64,000 nucleotides of DNA from Spirogloea muscicola. Its lineage: Eukaryota > Streptophyta > Zygnematophyceae > Spirogloeales > Spirogloeaceae. Each line of letters opens with the position of its first letter. Positions within the stretch are counted from its first letter, which is position 1. The notes below the pieces were generated by a model. That model did not search any database. It saw only the letters and a list, made by a program, of their open reading frames with translations, and was not told the origin of the DNA. Shown here piece by piece: positions 43,480 through 56,132 of this stretch. Both the position numbers and the translations under genes were made by a program. Location of the stretch: contig WELB01000010.1 in assembly GCA_009602725.1 (NCBI GenBank), forward strand, positions 125,950 through 189,949, written 5' to 3'.

Positions 43480-44140
43480 GAAAGGGGGCGAGGTCTGAAA
43501 AGCCAGCCCGCGAAGAGATAGAGAAAAGATGCTGGGTGCGCATTAGATAAAGGCCGACTAAGGCCAACTCAAGCTTAGCAGTGCTCAGCAAAAGCTGGTG
43601 CTAAGGATGGGTCTACATAGAGGGAGGCCCTCTGCTGAGGGGGCCTGACTTACCAATACGGAAGTGGGCCGAAGGGGGACTTCAGTACCCACAAGTGAGC
43701 ACATCCAGATCCGACAGGCTGACTTGGGAAGCCGGAGCACCGCTCCACGAGAGCCGGAGGCCTGGCCTAGAGCGCGCCCAGCACGCTGATGAGTAGCCAG
43801 AGCTTGGGATCGCTGCAAACATACCAGAAGAGGCAGTCTGTGACATGCAACACAAGTGATGAGCAAGAGGGAAGGCGCGTGGAGCGCATAAAATAGAGGA
43901 GGTCAATTCAAGCCAATACATTGTTCAGGCAGAATCTAGTGCAGAATAAACAAGGCTACATGAAGCGGAGCCCTCTGCTAAGGTGCCTAAGGTAACAGGA
44001 TGACATTGGTACTCACGGGTGAGCACATGCAAATCCGACAAGCTAACTTGGGAAGCCGGAGCGCCGCTACGGAAGCCGGTGGCCTCATTTAGAGCACGCC
44101 TGCACGCTGATGAACAGCCAGAGCTTGGGAGCGCTGCAAA
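43480..44140 (-). mobile_element. Two successive retroelement C-termini
   Basis: Minus-strand readings at 43690-43860 (LQRSQALATHQRAGRALGQASGS...DLDVLTCGY-like) and 44005-44140 (RSQALAVHQ, GAPASQVSLSDLHVL) are two diverged copies of the same protein end, head to tail. A border module is at 43875-43925 and a weak hairpin at 43495. Confidence 0.65.
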
Positions 44141-44199
44141 CTAAGCGAAAGAGAGAGTGCTCGCCCATTGAGAGAAAGCGCGGCCAGATTGACTGGTGG

Positions 44200-44790
44200 C
44201 TGGGAAAGGCCAGCCCAAAAGAATGGACAAGGTCTGAGGGAGCTTGAGTGCGAACGACTAGGACTAAGACATCAGCCAGGGAACTCAGTAACCTCTAGAC
44301 AGGAGATGCAGATCCGAGTAGCTAGCTGGTGGAAAGACGTCGCCCTGACGGAAGCCGGAGGCCGCCGCCAAAGCACAAAAAGATTGATTTGGGATGAGCT
44401 TACAAAGATATGGCGAAGTAATAAAAACTGTGTTAGAGGTTTTATCCTGAATGCAGTCAATGGAGGATATGCTGTAGCTATTGCTGGTCATATTGCATGT
44501 AGGCCTGCGCGCAAGTGAACCGCGAAGGCGAGGGACCGCTGCATCGAGACGGCCAAACGCATACGGAACACCTGAGCGAGGGACCCGGCTACGTTGAAGC
44601 CGGGCTGCTCGCCCTGCTGCCCGAGGCGGCGGGCCGCTGCACGCCGCGCCAGGCGGTGGAGCAAGTCAAGCCATTTGGAGCCAAAGGCTCCGTACACGTC
44701 CAGTGCCAGTGGAACGAACTCGTCGCCCACCGGGTGGTCAGAGTACTTCCGAGAATAGGGGCTGGAAAAGCCAGCCCAAAAAAGAATAAA
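44200..44790 (-). mobile_element. Retroelement C-terminus plus hairpins
   Basis: Minus reading 44510-44730: VGDEFVPLALDVYGAFGSKWLDLLHRLARRAAA...GFNVAGSLAQVFRMRLAVSMQRSLAFAVHLRAG, interrupted by an internal join at about 44510; a separate ORF end (SDLHLLSRGY) lies at 44285-44315. Hairpins at 44206 and 44759. Confidence 0.7.
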
Positions 44791-45720
44791 CAGAGTACGA
44801 GAAGGGGGCCAGGGGCAGCTCTAAGAAAAACAAGCACACAGAGAAACAAAGCAGCTACGAATCACTTAGTAACCTCTGCTAAGCAGCCGCAGCGAAAGCT
44901 GCATTCTGTAAAGTACAACTAATGCCTGCGGAATGCTGGTGTGACCCAAGCTGCCCCTCCGACTTTGGCGACGCTTGTCAACCAGCCGGGCCAGATGCTG
45001 GATGAGGGAGGACCACTTCATGCCGTAGCCTCCATGGATATCAATGGCACATGGATAGAGGTTGTCTCCGTGGGGAGCTTCGCGCTGGTCGTGGCCCAGC
45101 CAGACACAGTTGACGTGGGTGCTACAAGGTCTGTGACGCAGAAAAAGTAGCTCTTCCGAAGGGGCGGAGGGCTGAGAAAAGCCAGCCCACAAAAAATGAA
45201 GTGTCCACGGGATCCGGAACATCCGAAGGGAGCAAAGGCTGTGAGAAGCCAGCCCGGAAGAAAGAAAGAGCTCCTTCAGCCCGGAAGAAAGAAAGAGCCC
45301 TTTTAATGTTAGGCAATGGCTGTGAGAGCCAAAAGAACTATACTGGATTAAGCTTCTCCGAAAAAGGGGCGGGCCTGTGAAAAGCCAGCCCAGAAGCGAT
45401 GGACAAAGAAGCAAGGACTCTTCCAGTAGCGGGCGATGGCGTTGATTGGCCAGCCCAGAAAATAAAACGAACAAAGACCGAAGGGGCACAAAAACGTGAA
45501 AGCACACAGCGACTCAAGTTGCCACTGGGTGCTCAATATCCCCAGTGTACAAGGTCCAAGGGACAAGGGCCGGAAGAAGCCCCTTGGCCCTTCTGAAGAA
45601 GTGGCTCCTCCAATGGGGGCAGGGACTGTGAAAAGCCAGCCCGAAATGAGTTGACAAAGGTACGAAGGGGCCAAATGACGGAGGGGCCTAAAGCGCTAAG
45701 CAGCTACGGAGGGGCCTGAA
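44790..45720 (-). mobile_element. Retroelement tail, hairpin array and protein remnant
   Basis: Minus strand 44925-45125 reads PHGDNLYPCAIDIHGGYGMKWSSLIQHLARLVDKRRQSRRGS. Upstream of it on that strand lie GGCTGG/CCAGCC hairpins at about 45167, 45239, 45371, 45433 and 45626, spaced 60-190 bases. No host gene. Confidence 0.65.
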
Positions 45721-45753
45721 GATGCTATGTCAGAACGGGGGAGAATGGACCAT

Positions 45754-46260
45754 TCAGTAGATACGAGTACGGAGCCTCAAAACCGACAGACTAGCTGCCA
45801 GAAAACTATCCTCCTGACGAAAGCCGGAGGCCGCAGCGAGAGCACGGCCAGCACGCAGGTGCAAGGCGCACGGACCGCTGAAGGGAGACGGACAATCGCA
45901 TACGATATACCTGAGCCCACGAGCCAGCGGCGTTGAAGTCAGCCGGCTCACCACGCCTGCGGGACACAGCGCGCCGCGCGAGCCTGGCCAGCAGGTCGAG
46001 CCACTGGGACCTGAGAGCCCCGTGCACGTCCACGGCCAGGGGTATGAACTCGTCGCCAGCCGGGTGGTCAGAGTGTTTGGCCGCCTTGCTGCGAGCGACC
46101 TCCGCCGCAGCGTGGCCAGCCCGCGAGGCAGAGAGCCCCGGGTTGGAGCGGTCGACCACATCAGTGGTGACCACATCAACAATGATGCGCGCGCCGCCGC
46201 CCGGCGTGGACGCCACCAGGTCGACGCGTCGCGTGTGGAGTCCGTCGGCCCTTCGAACTT
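45754..46260 (-). mobile_element. Retroelement nuclease-like domain, third variant
   Basis: Minus reading: RRVDLVASTPGGGARIIVDVVTTDVVDRSN, SRAGHAAAEVARSKAAKHSDHPAGDEFIPLAVDVHGALRSQWLDLLARLARRAVSRRR, AQVYRMRLSVSLQRS, one shift, then HLRAGRALAAASGFRQE and a decayed ORF end. Cut off abruptly at about 46260, where a plus-oriented element begins. Confidence 0.8.
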
Positions 46261-46269
46261 CGTTGACTC

Positions 46270-47350
46270 TTTTTTCTGGGCTGGCCTCTCCCAGCCACCG
46301 CCCTCTCCTGCGCTGGCCCAAGCACCGGACAAAGCGGCACCGGCCAGACTCGTTGCTGCAGTTGAGGACGAGCGTCGCAAGGCGTTGAGGACGATGCCGG
46401 ATATCAAGGATAATTCAAGGAGTCTGGCACGTCTCACATCGCTCGCAACGCCTGGGGCAACGGATTGGCTCACCACACACGCAATCCACAACGCTTCAAA
46501 ATCAGCCCCGAAGCATTTCGGACGCTTCTCCAGCTGTCCTGGGCCTGCCTCCGACCTGCCTGATTGGAGTAACTCAGTGTGAGTGTGGCTTCCGTGTGGA
46601 GGGCAGAAACCTAGCCACCCACATGCTGCGGTGTCCCACAGGCCCTGAGGTGGTGGGGTCCACAATCTCCTACAAGACGCCCTATAGGGCTCGATGCGCG
46701 ACGCCGGCTACCGCGCCATTGTCGAAGTAAGCAATGTCATGCCCATCACCACGGATTCCCAGTCGCCATCACGGTCGCACCCTGGACATTGTGGGTGTAC
46801 AACCTGGCGGAGGCCCACGAGCCTTGGTGGATGTGGTGGTGACCGAGGCATGCAAGAGTATCCGCTTCCACACACATGGCTGGCCACGCAGTGGGAGGTG
46901 CTGAGCAGAGAAAGCTCCGACACTACTCTGACTACCCCCGCAACGACCACCTTCTCCCGGCCGCAACTGACACTTTCGGCTGCTTGGGTCCTCGCTTCCA
47001 TACCCTACTTGAGAACATAGCGAGTCTAGGATATGCACGACGCGAGGATATGCTTCCAGCCCAGATGGGTGTGCCGGCAGCCTGTCTGTCATTTTTGCGA
47101 CGTCGAGTGTCAGCTTGTCTGCAGCGAGCTCAGGCTCATGCGTTGCATCAGAAAGCTGGTCGAGCCTTGGCTGTTAGTTCAAGAGCTTGTCGATTGCCGT
47201 CCGGTATTCGAGCATCAATTAGCGACCTCTACGTGCTGACTCGTGGTTACTGAGCGGGTCAGCTTAGAAGCAGGTGACATACATTTGTCAATGTGCTTGC
47301 CTGTGTACTTGGCCACACATGGCCTCCCCATCTCTTAACACACACGTTCT
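46270..47350 (+). mobile_element. Retroelement, second subfamily, 3' part (copy 2)
   Basis: Begins with a hairpin (46279) joined to RT linker sequence (ALAQAPDKAAPARLVAAVEDERR), then zinc motif (CECGFRVEGRNLATHMLRCP, C-x-C-x12-H-x3-C) near 46580, IVGVQPGGGPRALVDVVVT-like sequence near 46790-46850 with shifts, and one frame 46876-47253: GAEQRKLRHYSDYPRNDHLL, FGCLGPRFHTLLENIASLGYARRED, LQRAQAHALHQKAGRAL ending ISDLYVLTRGY-stop. Stop-codon hairpin 47235-47263; 3' tail to about 47345. Close to the 34.2-35.5 kb copy. Confidence 0.85.
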
Positions 47351-49620
47351 CCTGGAAGCGTCTTTCTTCTTCGAAGAACAAGTCAGCCAAGTCAGCCAGC
47401 CACCAGTGGCCTTACGAGCCATCGTCAATTCTTTTCGGGCTGGCTTCTCACAGCCCTTGCCCCCATTGGGAGCCACTTTTCTTCCGAGCACTCGAGCTTT
47501 CGACTGCTCGCTAGGCAAATGGAGTGTGTTTCGCTAGGGCATATTGAGCACCCAACGGCCACTTTAGCCGCCATTCGTTTTGCCCTTTTCTGGCCCCTTC
47601 GGATGTGGTTCGTCATGTCTGGGCTGGCCATCACAGCCATCGCCCATCTACTGTAAGCACGTCCCAGTCCAACCCGCTGCCGCGGGCGCGGGCGTCGAGC
47701 CGCCGCGGACGCCAGCGTCCGGCCCGCGGAAAGGGGGAAGGGTTGGCCACCACGAGGTGGTCGCAGCTAGTCGCGCAATACTCCTCCCGCGAGCGACGTC
47801 CTTTTGCGCCCGCTGCGCCACGTGGCGCCGCGCAGGGTGGCGCGCCCTGGGCACGCACCGGCACGTGCCCGCCACGCAGCAGGTGGCGCCCAGGATAAAT
47901 TCCGACAAGAAACAAATGTAGGCCAAATGGCCAAGTACAAAGGCAAGCACATCTAAAGATCTACATAAGGGCGGGCGGCTCCACCGTATCAAAAGGGAAT
48001 TATGTCTTCTGGCATTCTACATAAGTAATTTTGGCTTGCAACGTTTACAGCTGGTTATCCGATGGACACATGTTCACCAGCGGCCACTCCAAGACTCGTC
48101 ATTGCCCTCCGACATTTGCCTTATAAGCCACGAAGCTCTTATTGCAATGACCATGATAGGGTTCATAAGGGAACATGAAGGAATCAATAAGTCACTCTGA
48201 CGAATTTAAATGCCCGCCCCCACCGCCCGTTTACGCGTCGCCCCGATTGCGGAGCGAGAAAGCGCTTTTCTGGATATGTTCGTCTTTCCAGGCGGGCCAA
48301 TCAAAGCTAGCGCCCTCTTCTGGAAGAGTCTTTCACCGCAGAAGAAGCTGTTCCACAGGGAGCGGGCGGTGACTGTGAAGAGGTAAGTTCTTCCCACGAG
48401 AGGGCGATGATTGTGTGACCAGGTAGGTCATGAAAAAGAAGAAGGTGCTCGCCCATTGAGAAGAGGGGCTGGCAAAGCCAACCCAAAAAGAATGGACAAT
48501 GTTCAAGGCCAAAGAAAGAGGTGCTGAAAAAGGACGACACTACAAAGTGCAAGATGGTGCAGAGGGAGATGCAGATGGCTGCTCAGTATCCACGTGTGAG
48601 CAACAGCAGATCAGAGTAACTCGGAGCAGGAGAAGCGGCACTTTGCCGAGACCCGGAAGCAGCTGCCATAGCACGGCCAGCCCGCGCGTGGACCGCATGA
48701 AAAAGGACGGACAGGATTCAGTGGGGAGGGAGTCCTAACACAGAAGCGCAAATCATCGGCCGAGAAGCCGTTCGTAGAAACAAGGGGACCCAATGTCAAC
48801 AGCGACAAATTCGCTAGACAAGAGGGGTAGTCTTCCAAGAAAAAGCTGGAAGAGCTGCTTCTTCTTTCCAAGGGGTCGAGCGCGGTGACAAAGGAATGGA
48901 AGATATTCAGCCCACAAAAGAATGACAAGGTCCAAATGTTGCAGAAAATCGAAAGTTTCTGGCGCACCGCCTGTAATGAGAAAAGAATTAGCTCTGCCCG
49001 TGTAAGGCCGGTAGCTCTAGACCGTAGGCTCGCAAAATCCCGGAAGATGTGAAAGTACCGGTCCGGCCTCAGCCTGCTACGCGGGGCTGAGAGCGCCGAC
49101 CCCGTGCCTGGCGGCACGTCTGCCGGAAAGTTACCGGCGCGGGGGCGCCCCGCCGGTCGCGCCTCGTCGTCCCGTGATCAAGCTCTTCCTCTCTCTGAGA
49201 GGAAGACCTTGTCCAATCCTTTGGGCTGGCCTCTCACAGCCACTAGTCAGTCTGCCGCGCTTTTTCTGAGAACCCAGTCCACGGCTGTTGATACTCTTCC
49301 CGAGTAGCAGTGAGCACTTTCAGACAAGAAAGTGCTCTCCCATATTTCATCATAGAAGCGAGAGGGGGCGGGGGCTGTGAAATACCAGCCCAGAAAGATC
49401 GAACAAGGTCCAAACAGCAGCTCGTCCAATTCAAGGCAGTGGCTGGGAAAGGCCAGCCCAAAACGAATGGACAAGGTCTTGTCACGAGAACCTAGACCAT
49501 GGCCGTGTAGGCGCTAAGTGCCAGAGGAAAGGCAGCTCCGTGTAGACTTTAAATGGTCACAGCAGTCCCGGATCTTCGAACCAGCCGCAATGTATCTCGA
49601 GTGGTGGATGGCAGGTGACA
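47350..49620. mobile_element. Retroelement tails and hairpins, no gene
   Basis: GGCTGG/CCAGCC hairpins near 47439, 47621, 48468, 49222, 49369 and 49440; a subfamily 1 tail at 47910-47970 (TGTAGGCCAAATGGCCAAG, minus); a tail block at 48440-48680 shared with 20930-21250 and 62440-62700. Bases 47650-47890 are GC-rich without a motif; 48690-49200 shows nothing recognisable. Confidence 0.55.
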
Positions 49621-50386
49621 TGAGAACATGGGGATATGTTCGCCGCCTGTCGGGGAGCTAGCGGGGCGCGGCGCCGGCCGTCAAGCCCGCGGCCCCTCGT
49701 CGGGCGCACGCTGCTTTGAAACGCCCCACGCCGGGCCCGCGGCCCGCTCGCGGGCGGGGCCGCGCCGCCAGCGGCCCCTCTCTCCCTCCCTCCGCAGGCG
49801 AGGCTTCTGGTAAGCTCATTGATTCATCGTGGGCAATGCGGCTGCGCCCAATCCCCCACATCCTCCCTCCTCCCGCCTCCACTGAAGGGCCCCCCCGGCG
49901 TGACCACGGCNGCGACGGCTGACGGCAGCTGCACCGGCGCGCCGGGGCAGATGGCGGCCGCGCCCGTCTAGCCGATGCCCTCCGCCGTCTCGCTGGGGCG
50001 GGCGGAAGCTCGCTCGGCGGTCCCGCGTGTGCGCGGCTCGGAGGCTCCTCTCTCCCATTGCAGCAGCGCCAGGGGCCCGCGTTCGCAGCGGCAGGGCGCG
50101 GGGACTGGAGGCCACTCGGCGTGCTCTGCTCCGCCGTACCCATGAGTCACGCGCTGAAGGTACGTGGGGCGACGTCTACTCCACACTCGCTCGCAAGCCA
50201 TGTATGAGACCAGAGAGCGCCTGGCTGCCTCCTTGCAGGCTCTCCTCTCTTTACACCCGCCAGTCCCCCGCTCTCTCTCTCGCTCTAACCTCCATGCCAC
50301 GTCCCCCGCTACCTCGTCCATTACTCCATCAATTCTCCTCCCTCTTCCCTCCCTGTCCCCACCTCTTTCTCTCCATCCTAAGTCAA
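49621..50386. other. GC-rich 5' region of the SBP gene
   Basis: Contains an N at 49911 and a pyrimidine-rich stretch at 50240-50380 just before the probable first coding exon. No separate gene supported. Confidence 0.5.
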
Positions 50387-53300
50387 ATGCAGGAGTTTAT
50401 TGATGCTATGTGGCCAATTGAGCGGCGCTCGCAGGCGTGGGAATGGGACAGCCCCTTGTTCATCGCCCATGCGCCCGCCAATGGCGCCGAGGAGGCCGCC
50501 AGGAGGCAGGCAAGGCTTGCAACGCCAGTCGCTCGATCTGGAGTTCCCGCGAAAGCTGGGCTGCCTTATCAGCTTCGCTGCTGCACATGCCGACTTGCTT
50601 GCTTTGCGGACTTGGCTCACACCGCAATGTGCTGCCATTGTCTTGGCAGCAAACCCGCATGAGCGTTGTGGGTGATTCTGCTGCCGGCCCAGCCGCAGCC
50701 AGGGGCCCATTTGCTGGAGGCGCTGCTGCCGCTGCCGATGACGACAATGGCGAAGAATCGCTGTCGCCTGGCCCGGCGGCAGCAACTGACGCACAGCCGC
50801 TGAGCCAAGGCCCAAAGCAGAGCGCAGCGGCGGCTGCCGGCGGCGCCGGCGGCGAACCCACTGCAGAGGAGGGTGTCGACAGCCCGCACGTGCGGGAGCA
50901 GATCAAGAGGCTCAAGGAGACCGCTGTAAGCAAGCGAGTACGGCCGGGATCGCCGACGCGCGCAGCATGTCAGGTGGACGGCTGCGCCGCGGACCTGAGC
51001 AGCGCCAAGGAGTACCACCGGCGGCACAAGGTCTGCGAGGTGCACGCCAAGGCCACGACGGTGCTCGTCGTCAGCCAGGTGCAGCGCTTCTGCCAGCAGT
51101 GCAGCAGGTCAGCATCCATGCCCCCCTTCTCTGCTCCCGCCTCTATCTGCCGACTGCCGCACCCACCCACCTGAGCATGGCCCGCTGCATGCTGTGACGC
51201 TGCTGCCGCAGGTTCCACATGCTTTGGGAGTTTGATGAAGGCAAGCGCAGCTGCCGCCGGCGGCTGCTCGGCCACAACCGGCGGCGCCGCAAGCCCAAGG
51301 GGCAGGCCCTGGGGGCGACCAGCAGCGCCCCCCAGAGCAAAGGTGCCCTCGCTACCCCTGCCTGCAAATGAAGTCAAGGGACGAGCTCGCTGCGGCCATT
51401 GCGGCAGCGAGTAGTATAATCTGAGAGCAGTGGCCGCCAAGGGCAAGCTTTGAGCCGAAATTCATAAGCAGAGCCGTCGCATGCTGGGTCCCATTGCAGG
51501 TGACCAGCTCAATTTGTTCCCAGGGCAGGCTCAGTTCCCGCCGGTGCGTCTGAAGGACCTGGAGGACGCCGGCGGGCGGCCGCAGAACTTTGCCAGCGAG
51601 AAGGACGATGGCGTGGCACCGGCAGCAACGGCGGCGGCGGGCGGCAGCGGCAGCGGCTCTAAGCTGGAGTCGGAGTCGCTGCTGCGAGCGCTTTCGCGGC
51701 CTGTGCCGGATCGCCTCGGGCTGTACCTCCACAGCCAACAAAAGGGCGACGGCCTGGCGGCCGCCAGGTCTTTGAGCCGTGTCCACGTTACCTGCAGCTT
51801 CGACTCTCAACTGTGATCTTGGGTCCACGCTGACCTCGCCTGTGGACGCACTGTCCAGCGCTGGACAAGCTCAACTTAGGACTCCATGCGGCAGCGCCCG
51901 AGCTGATGCGCCGTCGCTTGTGTGTGCAGCTATTCGGCCGCTGATGGAGGAGCGAGCCAGCAGCAGCAGCTGCATGACGAGGCGGCGCCGGGGTGGGCAC
52001 TGTCGCTGGCCGGCCCGTCGACCTCAGGCGGCGGCGCTTACCGGCATCCGGGTGCCGCTCAGCTGCCCCTCAACGGCATGGGCGCGCCGCATGCCCCGCA
52101 CGGCACCGGCCACGGGCCGCCGTTTGCCGAGCCGGACCCGCGCAGCATCTTCCTGCCGAGCCAGCTGTCGGGCTTGCAGCCAGCGTATGTGAAAGGCGGT
52201 GGCGATGGCCTGCCGCCGGCACCGTCATCGCAGGCTCTCACCGGCATGCAGCTGTTCCCCCCAGCACAGAGCCAGAGCCACAGCCAGAGTCAGAGCCAAG
52301 GCCAGGAGCTGCCCCTGCCAGCCGGCGGCAGCACCGATGCTGGGCTCCTGCAGGGACAGATGCTCGGCCAGCTGTTGAGGCGGCCCGAGCTCGACAACCA
52401 CCAGATTGCGGAGCTCTTGTCGCACTCCTCTGAGGGCCGGGCACTGCTTGCTGCAATCCAGGTCAGAATCCGCCCTGGGGAACCGCATGCCCTCGATGTG
52501 CAGGACCCAATCGGCACTATTGAGCAGTTCCTACTTGCCATTCATGCGGATGCCATTGAGTATGGTGGCCGTGCTCTTTGAGACGCGCAACTATTTCCAA
52601 GGGCAATGTGACGATTGTTTGCTTTCTTGGACATCTCAGGCCAAGGATCGGCATCTGGAGATGGGGGCCTTGCTGCCGCATAAGCAGCAACAAGTGCTGG
52701 GGCCGTCTTCAGGCTGGCCTGCGCAGCCGCCTTTCTCAGCCCACTCTGCCGCAACACACAAGCAGCCAGCGGAGGCCTACCGTTTCCCGGTCAGTCGACC
52801 CCTTGGCTGAGTCCTTGGGGCCCACACAGGCTGTCTAGTTGACACTTGGCCTGTGTTTAAGCTGCCGCTGCTGCATGAAGCACCTCAGTTCCACCAACTA
52901 ACGGATCCTTCCATCCGCTCTGTAGCTTCAGCGGACCTCGCGCATCTCTCTCAAGCTTTTCGAGAAGAACCCGGAGGACCTTCCCGTGAATCTGCGCAAC
53001 CAGGTGGGCGGCAGCTTCGGCCTGTACTGACTGATCGGGGCTATTGACAAGTCCCGCACTCGCCACGCCGTTTGTTTGAGGCCCTGCTGTCCTCTTGCTT
53101 GCAGATTGTGGAGTGGCTGGCTACAAGCCCGCAGGACTTGGAGAGCTACATCCGCCCGGGGTGCCTCTTGCTGACCATCTATGCTGGCCTGCCCAAGCAA
53201 CGGTGGGATGAGGTCAGTGGCAGCCTTGCGATCATGTGACAGTGCTCTCAGCGCTCAAAGAATTGACCGTCACAGAAAGGCCAACAGATTTTTAAGACCG

Positions 53301-56132
53301 TGTGCTTGTGAGTCCGCTACCTCTTGCAGTTGCAAATCGATATAGAGTTCAGTCTCCAGCGACTGCTGGATGCTGAGGGCTCTGCACATTGGCTCCATGA
53401 GAAATTACTCTGTCAAGTGGACAGGCACCTGGCCTCTGCATGCTGTGGTGAGAACTTGTTCGTCGCATCTTGGGGACTGAGCAGAAGTGTCAAGCACCTC
53501 GGCTGGCATCACAAAAGGGGACAAGTAGTGGCACAGGTGTTGCAGGAGGCAGCATGTGCATGTCTTGGGCATGCTGCCAAATTTGCAAGACCTCATTGGT
53601 CAGAGTCATCTCTGAGTTCGTGGTCACCACAATTGCAGCGAGGTTGTGGACTGATCAACTAGTTGAGACATGTCTGCATTATCCTTTTTAAAGTATTGCG
53701 AGAAGCTCTCCGTCTTAAGCATGCTCACAGGTCGTCTGGTGCGCCTCTCGTAAACTCTGAGACCCGAAATCAAACTCTAGACTGGGCTTGTTGATGATAC
53801 TTTTCCTCATCCCCCCTGCAGGCAAGCTTGAATCAGTCACACCCCTGGAGCAAAACGACACGCCGTATATCTCAAGAATACGACCCCTGGCCATCTGTCC
53901 AGGCGAAGAGACGGAGTTCACAATTGTGGGTTACAACCTGTCCCTCCCCGGCTCAAGGTTAGTAAGAACGACTGATTGACAGATGTGGCACATTTGTCAC
54001 AGCCTAATTAGAAAGGTCAACAAGCTCAATGCAGTTGCAAAGAAATTCGGAACGAGTATCTAGGAGCTACTTTCTGTGTTTATGTACGAGTGTGCCCAAG
54101 CAGACCTGCTGTCATGGTCTAATCATGGCCTCAATTTCTTGGTAACACAGGGTGCTCCTCGCGTATCAAGGTGGCTATGTCTGTGCCAATGTAGGAGGCC
54201 CTCAAGAGCTGCCAGAAGCCAAAGAGGGTCCTAGCTGGGATGATGATGGGGCAGGTGAAGACGATGAGCCTGAAGACGCAGCCATCTCTAAGCAGTGCCT
54301 CCGGCTTCGCCTGCCGCCAGAGTCTGCACATGGTCGAGCATTCATCGAGGTAAAGAGCGAGCTTCCAAAGCCATGTTTGTTTGGACTGTTTCTCCTGATT
54401 GCTGGATGTTAGTAGTACAACTTGTAAAATAAGCTCTGCTGACAAATAACCACAGTATCATGGTTGGCTAGTCGTGTCTGCAAATTGCATTCATGAACTT
54501 CCTTCTCTTACCAGACTACCGTTCTATAGCAAATATCCTCAGCACACTCAACTTACTGCCAGATGCGCACTAGACATCGGTTACTCTGTAGCTCCATAGC
54601 TGAATGACATTGTTTGCTTCTTGAGCATCAGGTAGAGAATGGAGCTGGTGGGAGCAATGCCTGCCCTCTTCTGGTGGTCAGCTCCGGAGCACGGTTTGAG
54701 CTCCGGGAGCTTGAGCAGGTCATCGCCATGGCCGGCTTAGCTGCTGAGGAAGATGGGCAGCGGCAGAACTTGCCGCTTTACCTGTGCAAAGCATTGCACC
54801 AAGAAGCCATGAATTTGATGGAAGCTGAGGTTAGCAGCAGTGACCATACACTCGTGTATGCAAGGAGGCAGCTGCGTGTCGTTACAGACACTGCAAAAAT
54901 CAATTACATATGTATCACTACAGATACTACACATACATGAGAAGGCCTTGTACATATGCATAATGAAGAATGACAAAGTGAATTGCACGTACACAGAGAC
55001 TTGTGTCATCGATCATGTCACATGTTAACACAGCTAAGTTGACCAGTGGGGTCTTGACTTCCGCATAACAGGTGCTCATCTAATGTGCCCGTGGCCTGTG
55101 CATTTCAAGACTAACTTGGCTGTGTTCTGCCCCTTTGCTCTGTGGCGCCGCAGTCTACAGCTTTCTTGAATGACCTTGGCTGGGTGCTTCAGAAGGCGAC
55201 TTGGTTCACGCAGCGGATGGGCCGCGGTGTGTCCATAACGGGCCATGTAAGTCTCTAGCAGCCACTGTGCTCGCCTCTTTGTTTGTTGATGAGAAAGTGG
55301 TACTTGTGTGGATCTCTGCTGATTGTTAGCGAGCAAGGGCACCACTGCATTCAGATGTGCATGTTGCAGCTTGGCACTGCATGCAGTCCTGTTCTTATTC
55401 ATAGGCCTTCTCTAACAGTGCTACCTGTATCGACAGTACCCGGCTGGCAGCCCATTTGCAGTGCCCGAGAGGCAAGTGAAGCGATTGCTGGACTATGCGG
55501 CCCAGCGAGGTTGGCGCCACGTTTTTCAGGCCGTTGAAAGCGCAGCAAGGGTGGTCATGGTGGCAGATCACAGTGCACCCAGCCTCACAGCTTCTCCTGG
55601 CTTTGTTGTGGACCCAGGCAGCCAATCACTAGGCTGGCCCTTGGGTGCAGCACGGCATGAGGATTGGTCAGGTGCAAGCAAACCAAGCAACGTGACGCTG
55701 GAGATGAGCTCCACGCTGGACTGGGTGTCTGCAGAAGCCCGTGGCAGGGCAGCCGCTGCTGCAGAAGTGGGCACCGCAGCTAGGGGCCCAGGGCTTCTGT
55801 CAATAGCCACGGTGCTGCTTGATGCTGCACTGAGCAGGCCACGAAATGTCCAGCTGCCTGAGGGGGGGGTCGGACTTCTGAATGGCGGCCAGTGCAAGGA
55901 TGGCAACATCGTCGTAGAGGAGGGTGGCGTTACCACGCAGCCAGGTCATACGATGGTGTTGGAAAAGCATGCTGCGCCTCAAGCACAGGCTAGGCATGCA
56001 TTAGGCCGACGGCGGCCACTGCTGATCCTCACCGCGGCTGTGGCATCCGTGTGCTCCATCCTCTGCATCATGCTGCTCGACATCCCTGGCTGGTTCTGTA
56101 TCGACTGTGATGTTGACGCTTCTGCCTTCTAG
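50387..56132 (+). CDS. SBP-domain transcription factor, SPL1/SPL12-like, with C-terminal membrane segment
   Basis: First exon from ATG 50387 has the SPL1-type head ([12 protein letters not shown]); its junction to the SBP exon (ends 51107) is unresolved. Later exons keep phase: 51212-51342, 51500-51767, 51930-52461, 52640-52789, 52932-53003, 53105-53212, 53330-53447, 53822-53957, 54151-54349, 54632-54829, 55154-55246, 55437-56132. SBP zinc module: [23 protein letters not shown], then [17 protein letters not shown] (nuclear signal overlapping the second finger). The long tail shares SPL1/12/14 blocks: [84 protein letters not shown]. Near the end, [20 protein letters not shown] is a likely membrane helix, as in those plant proteins. 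No clear ankyrin repeats. Confidence 0.92.
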
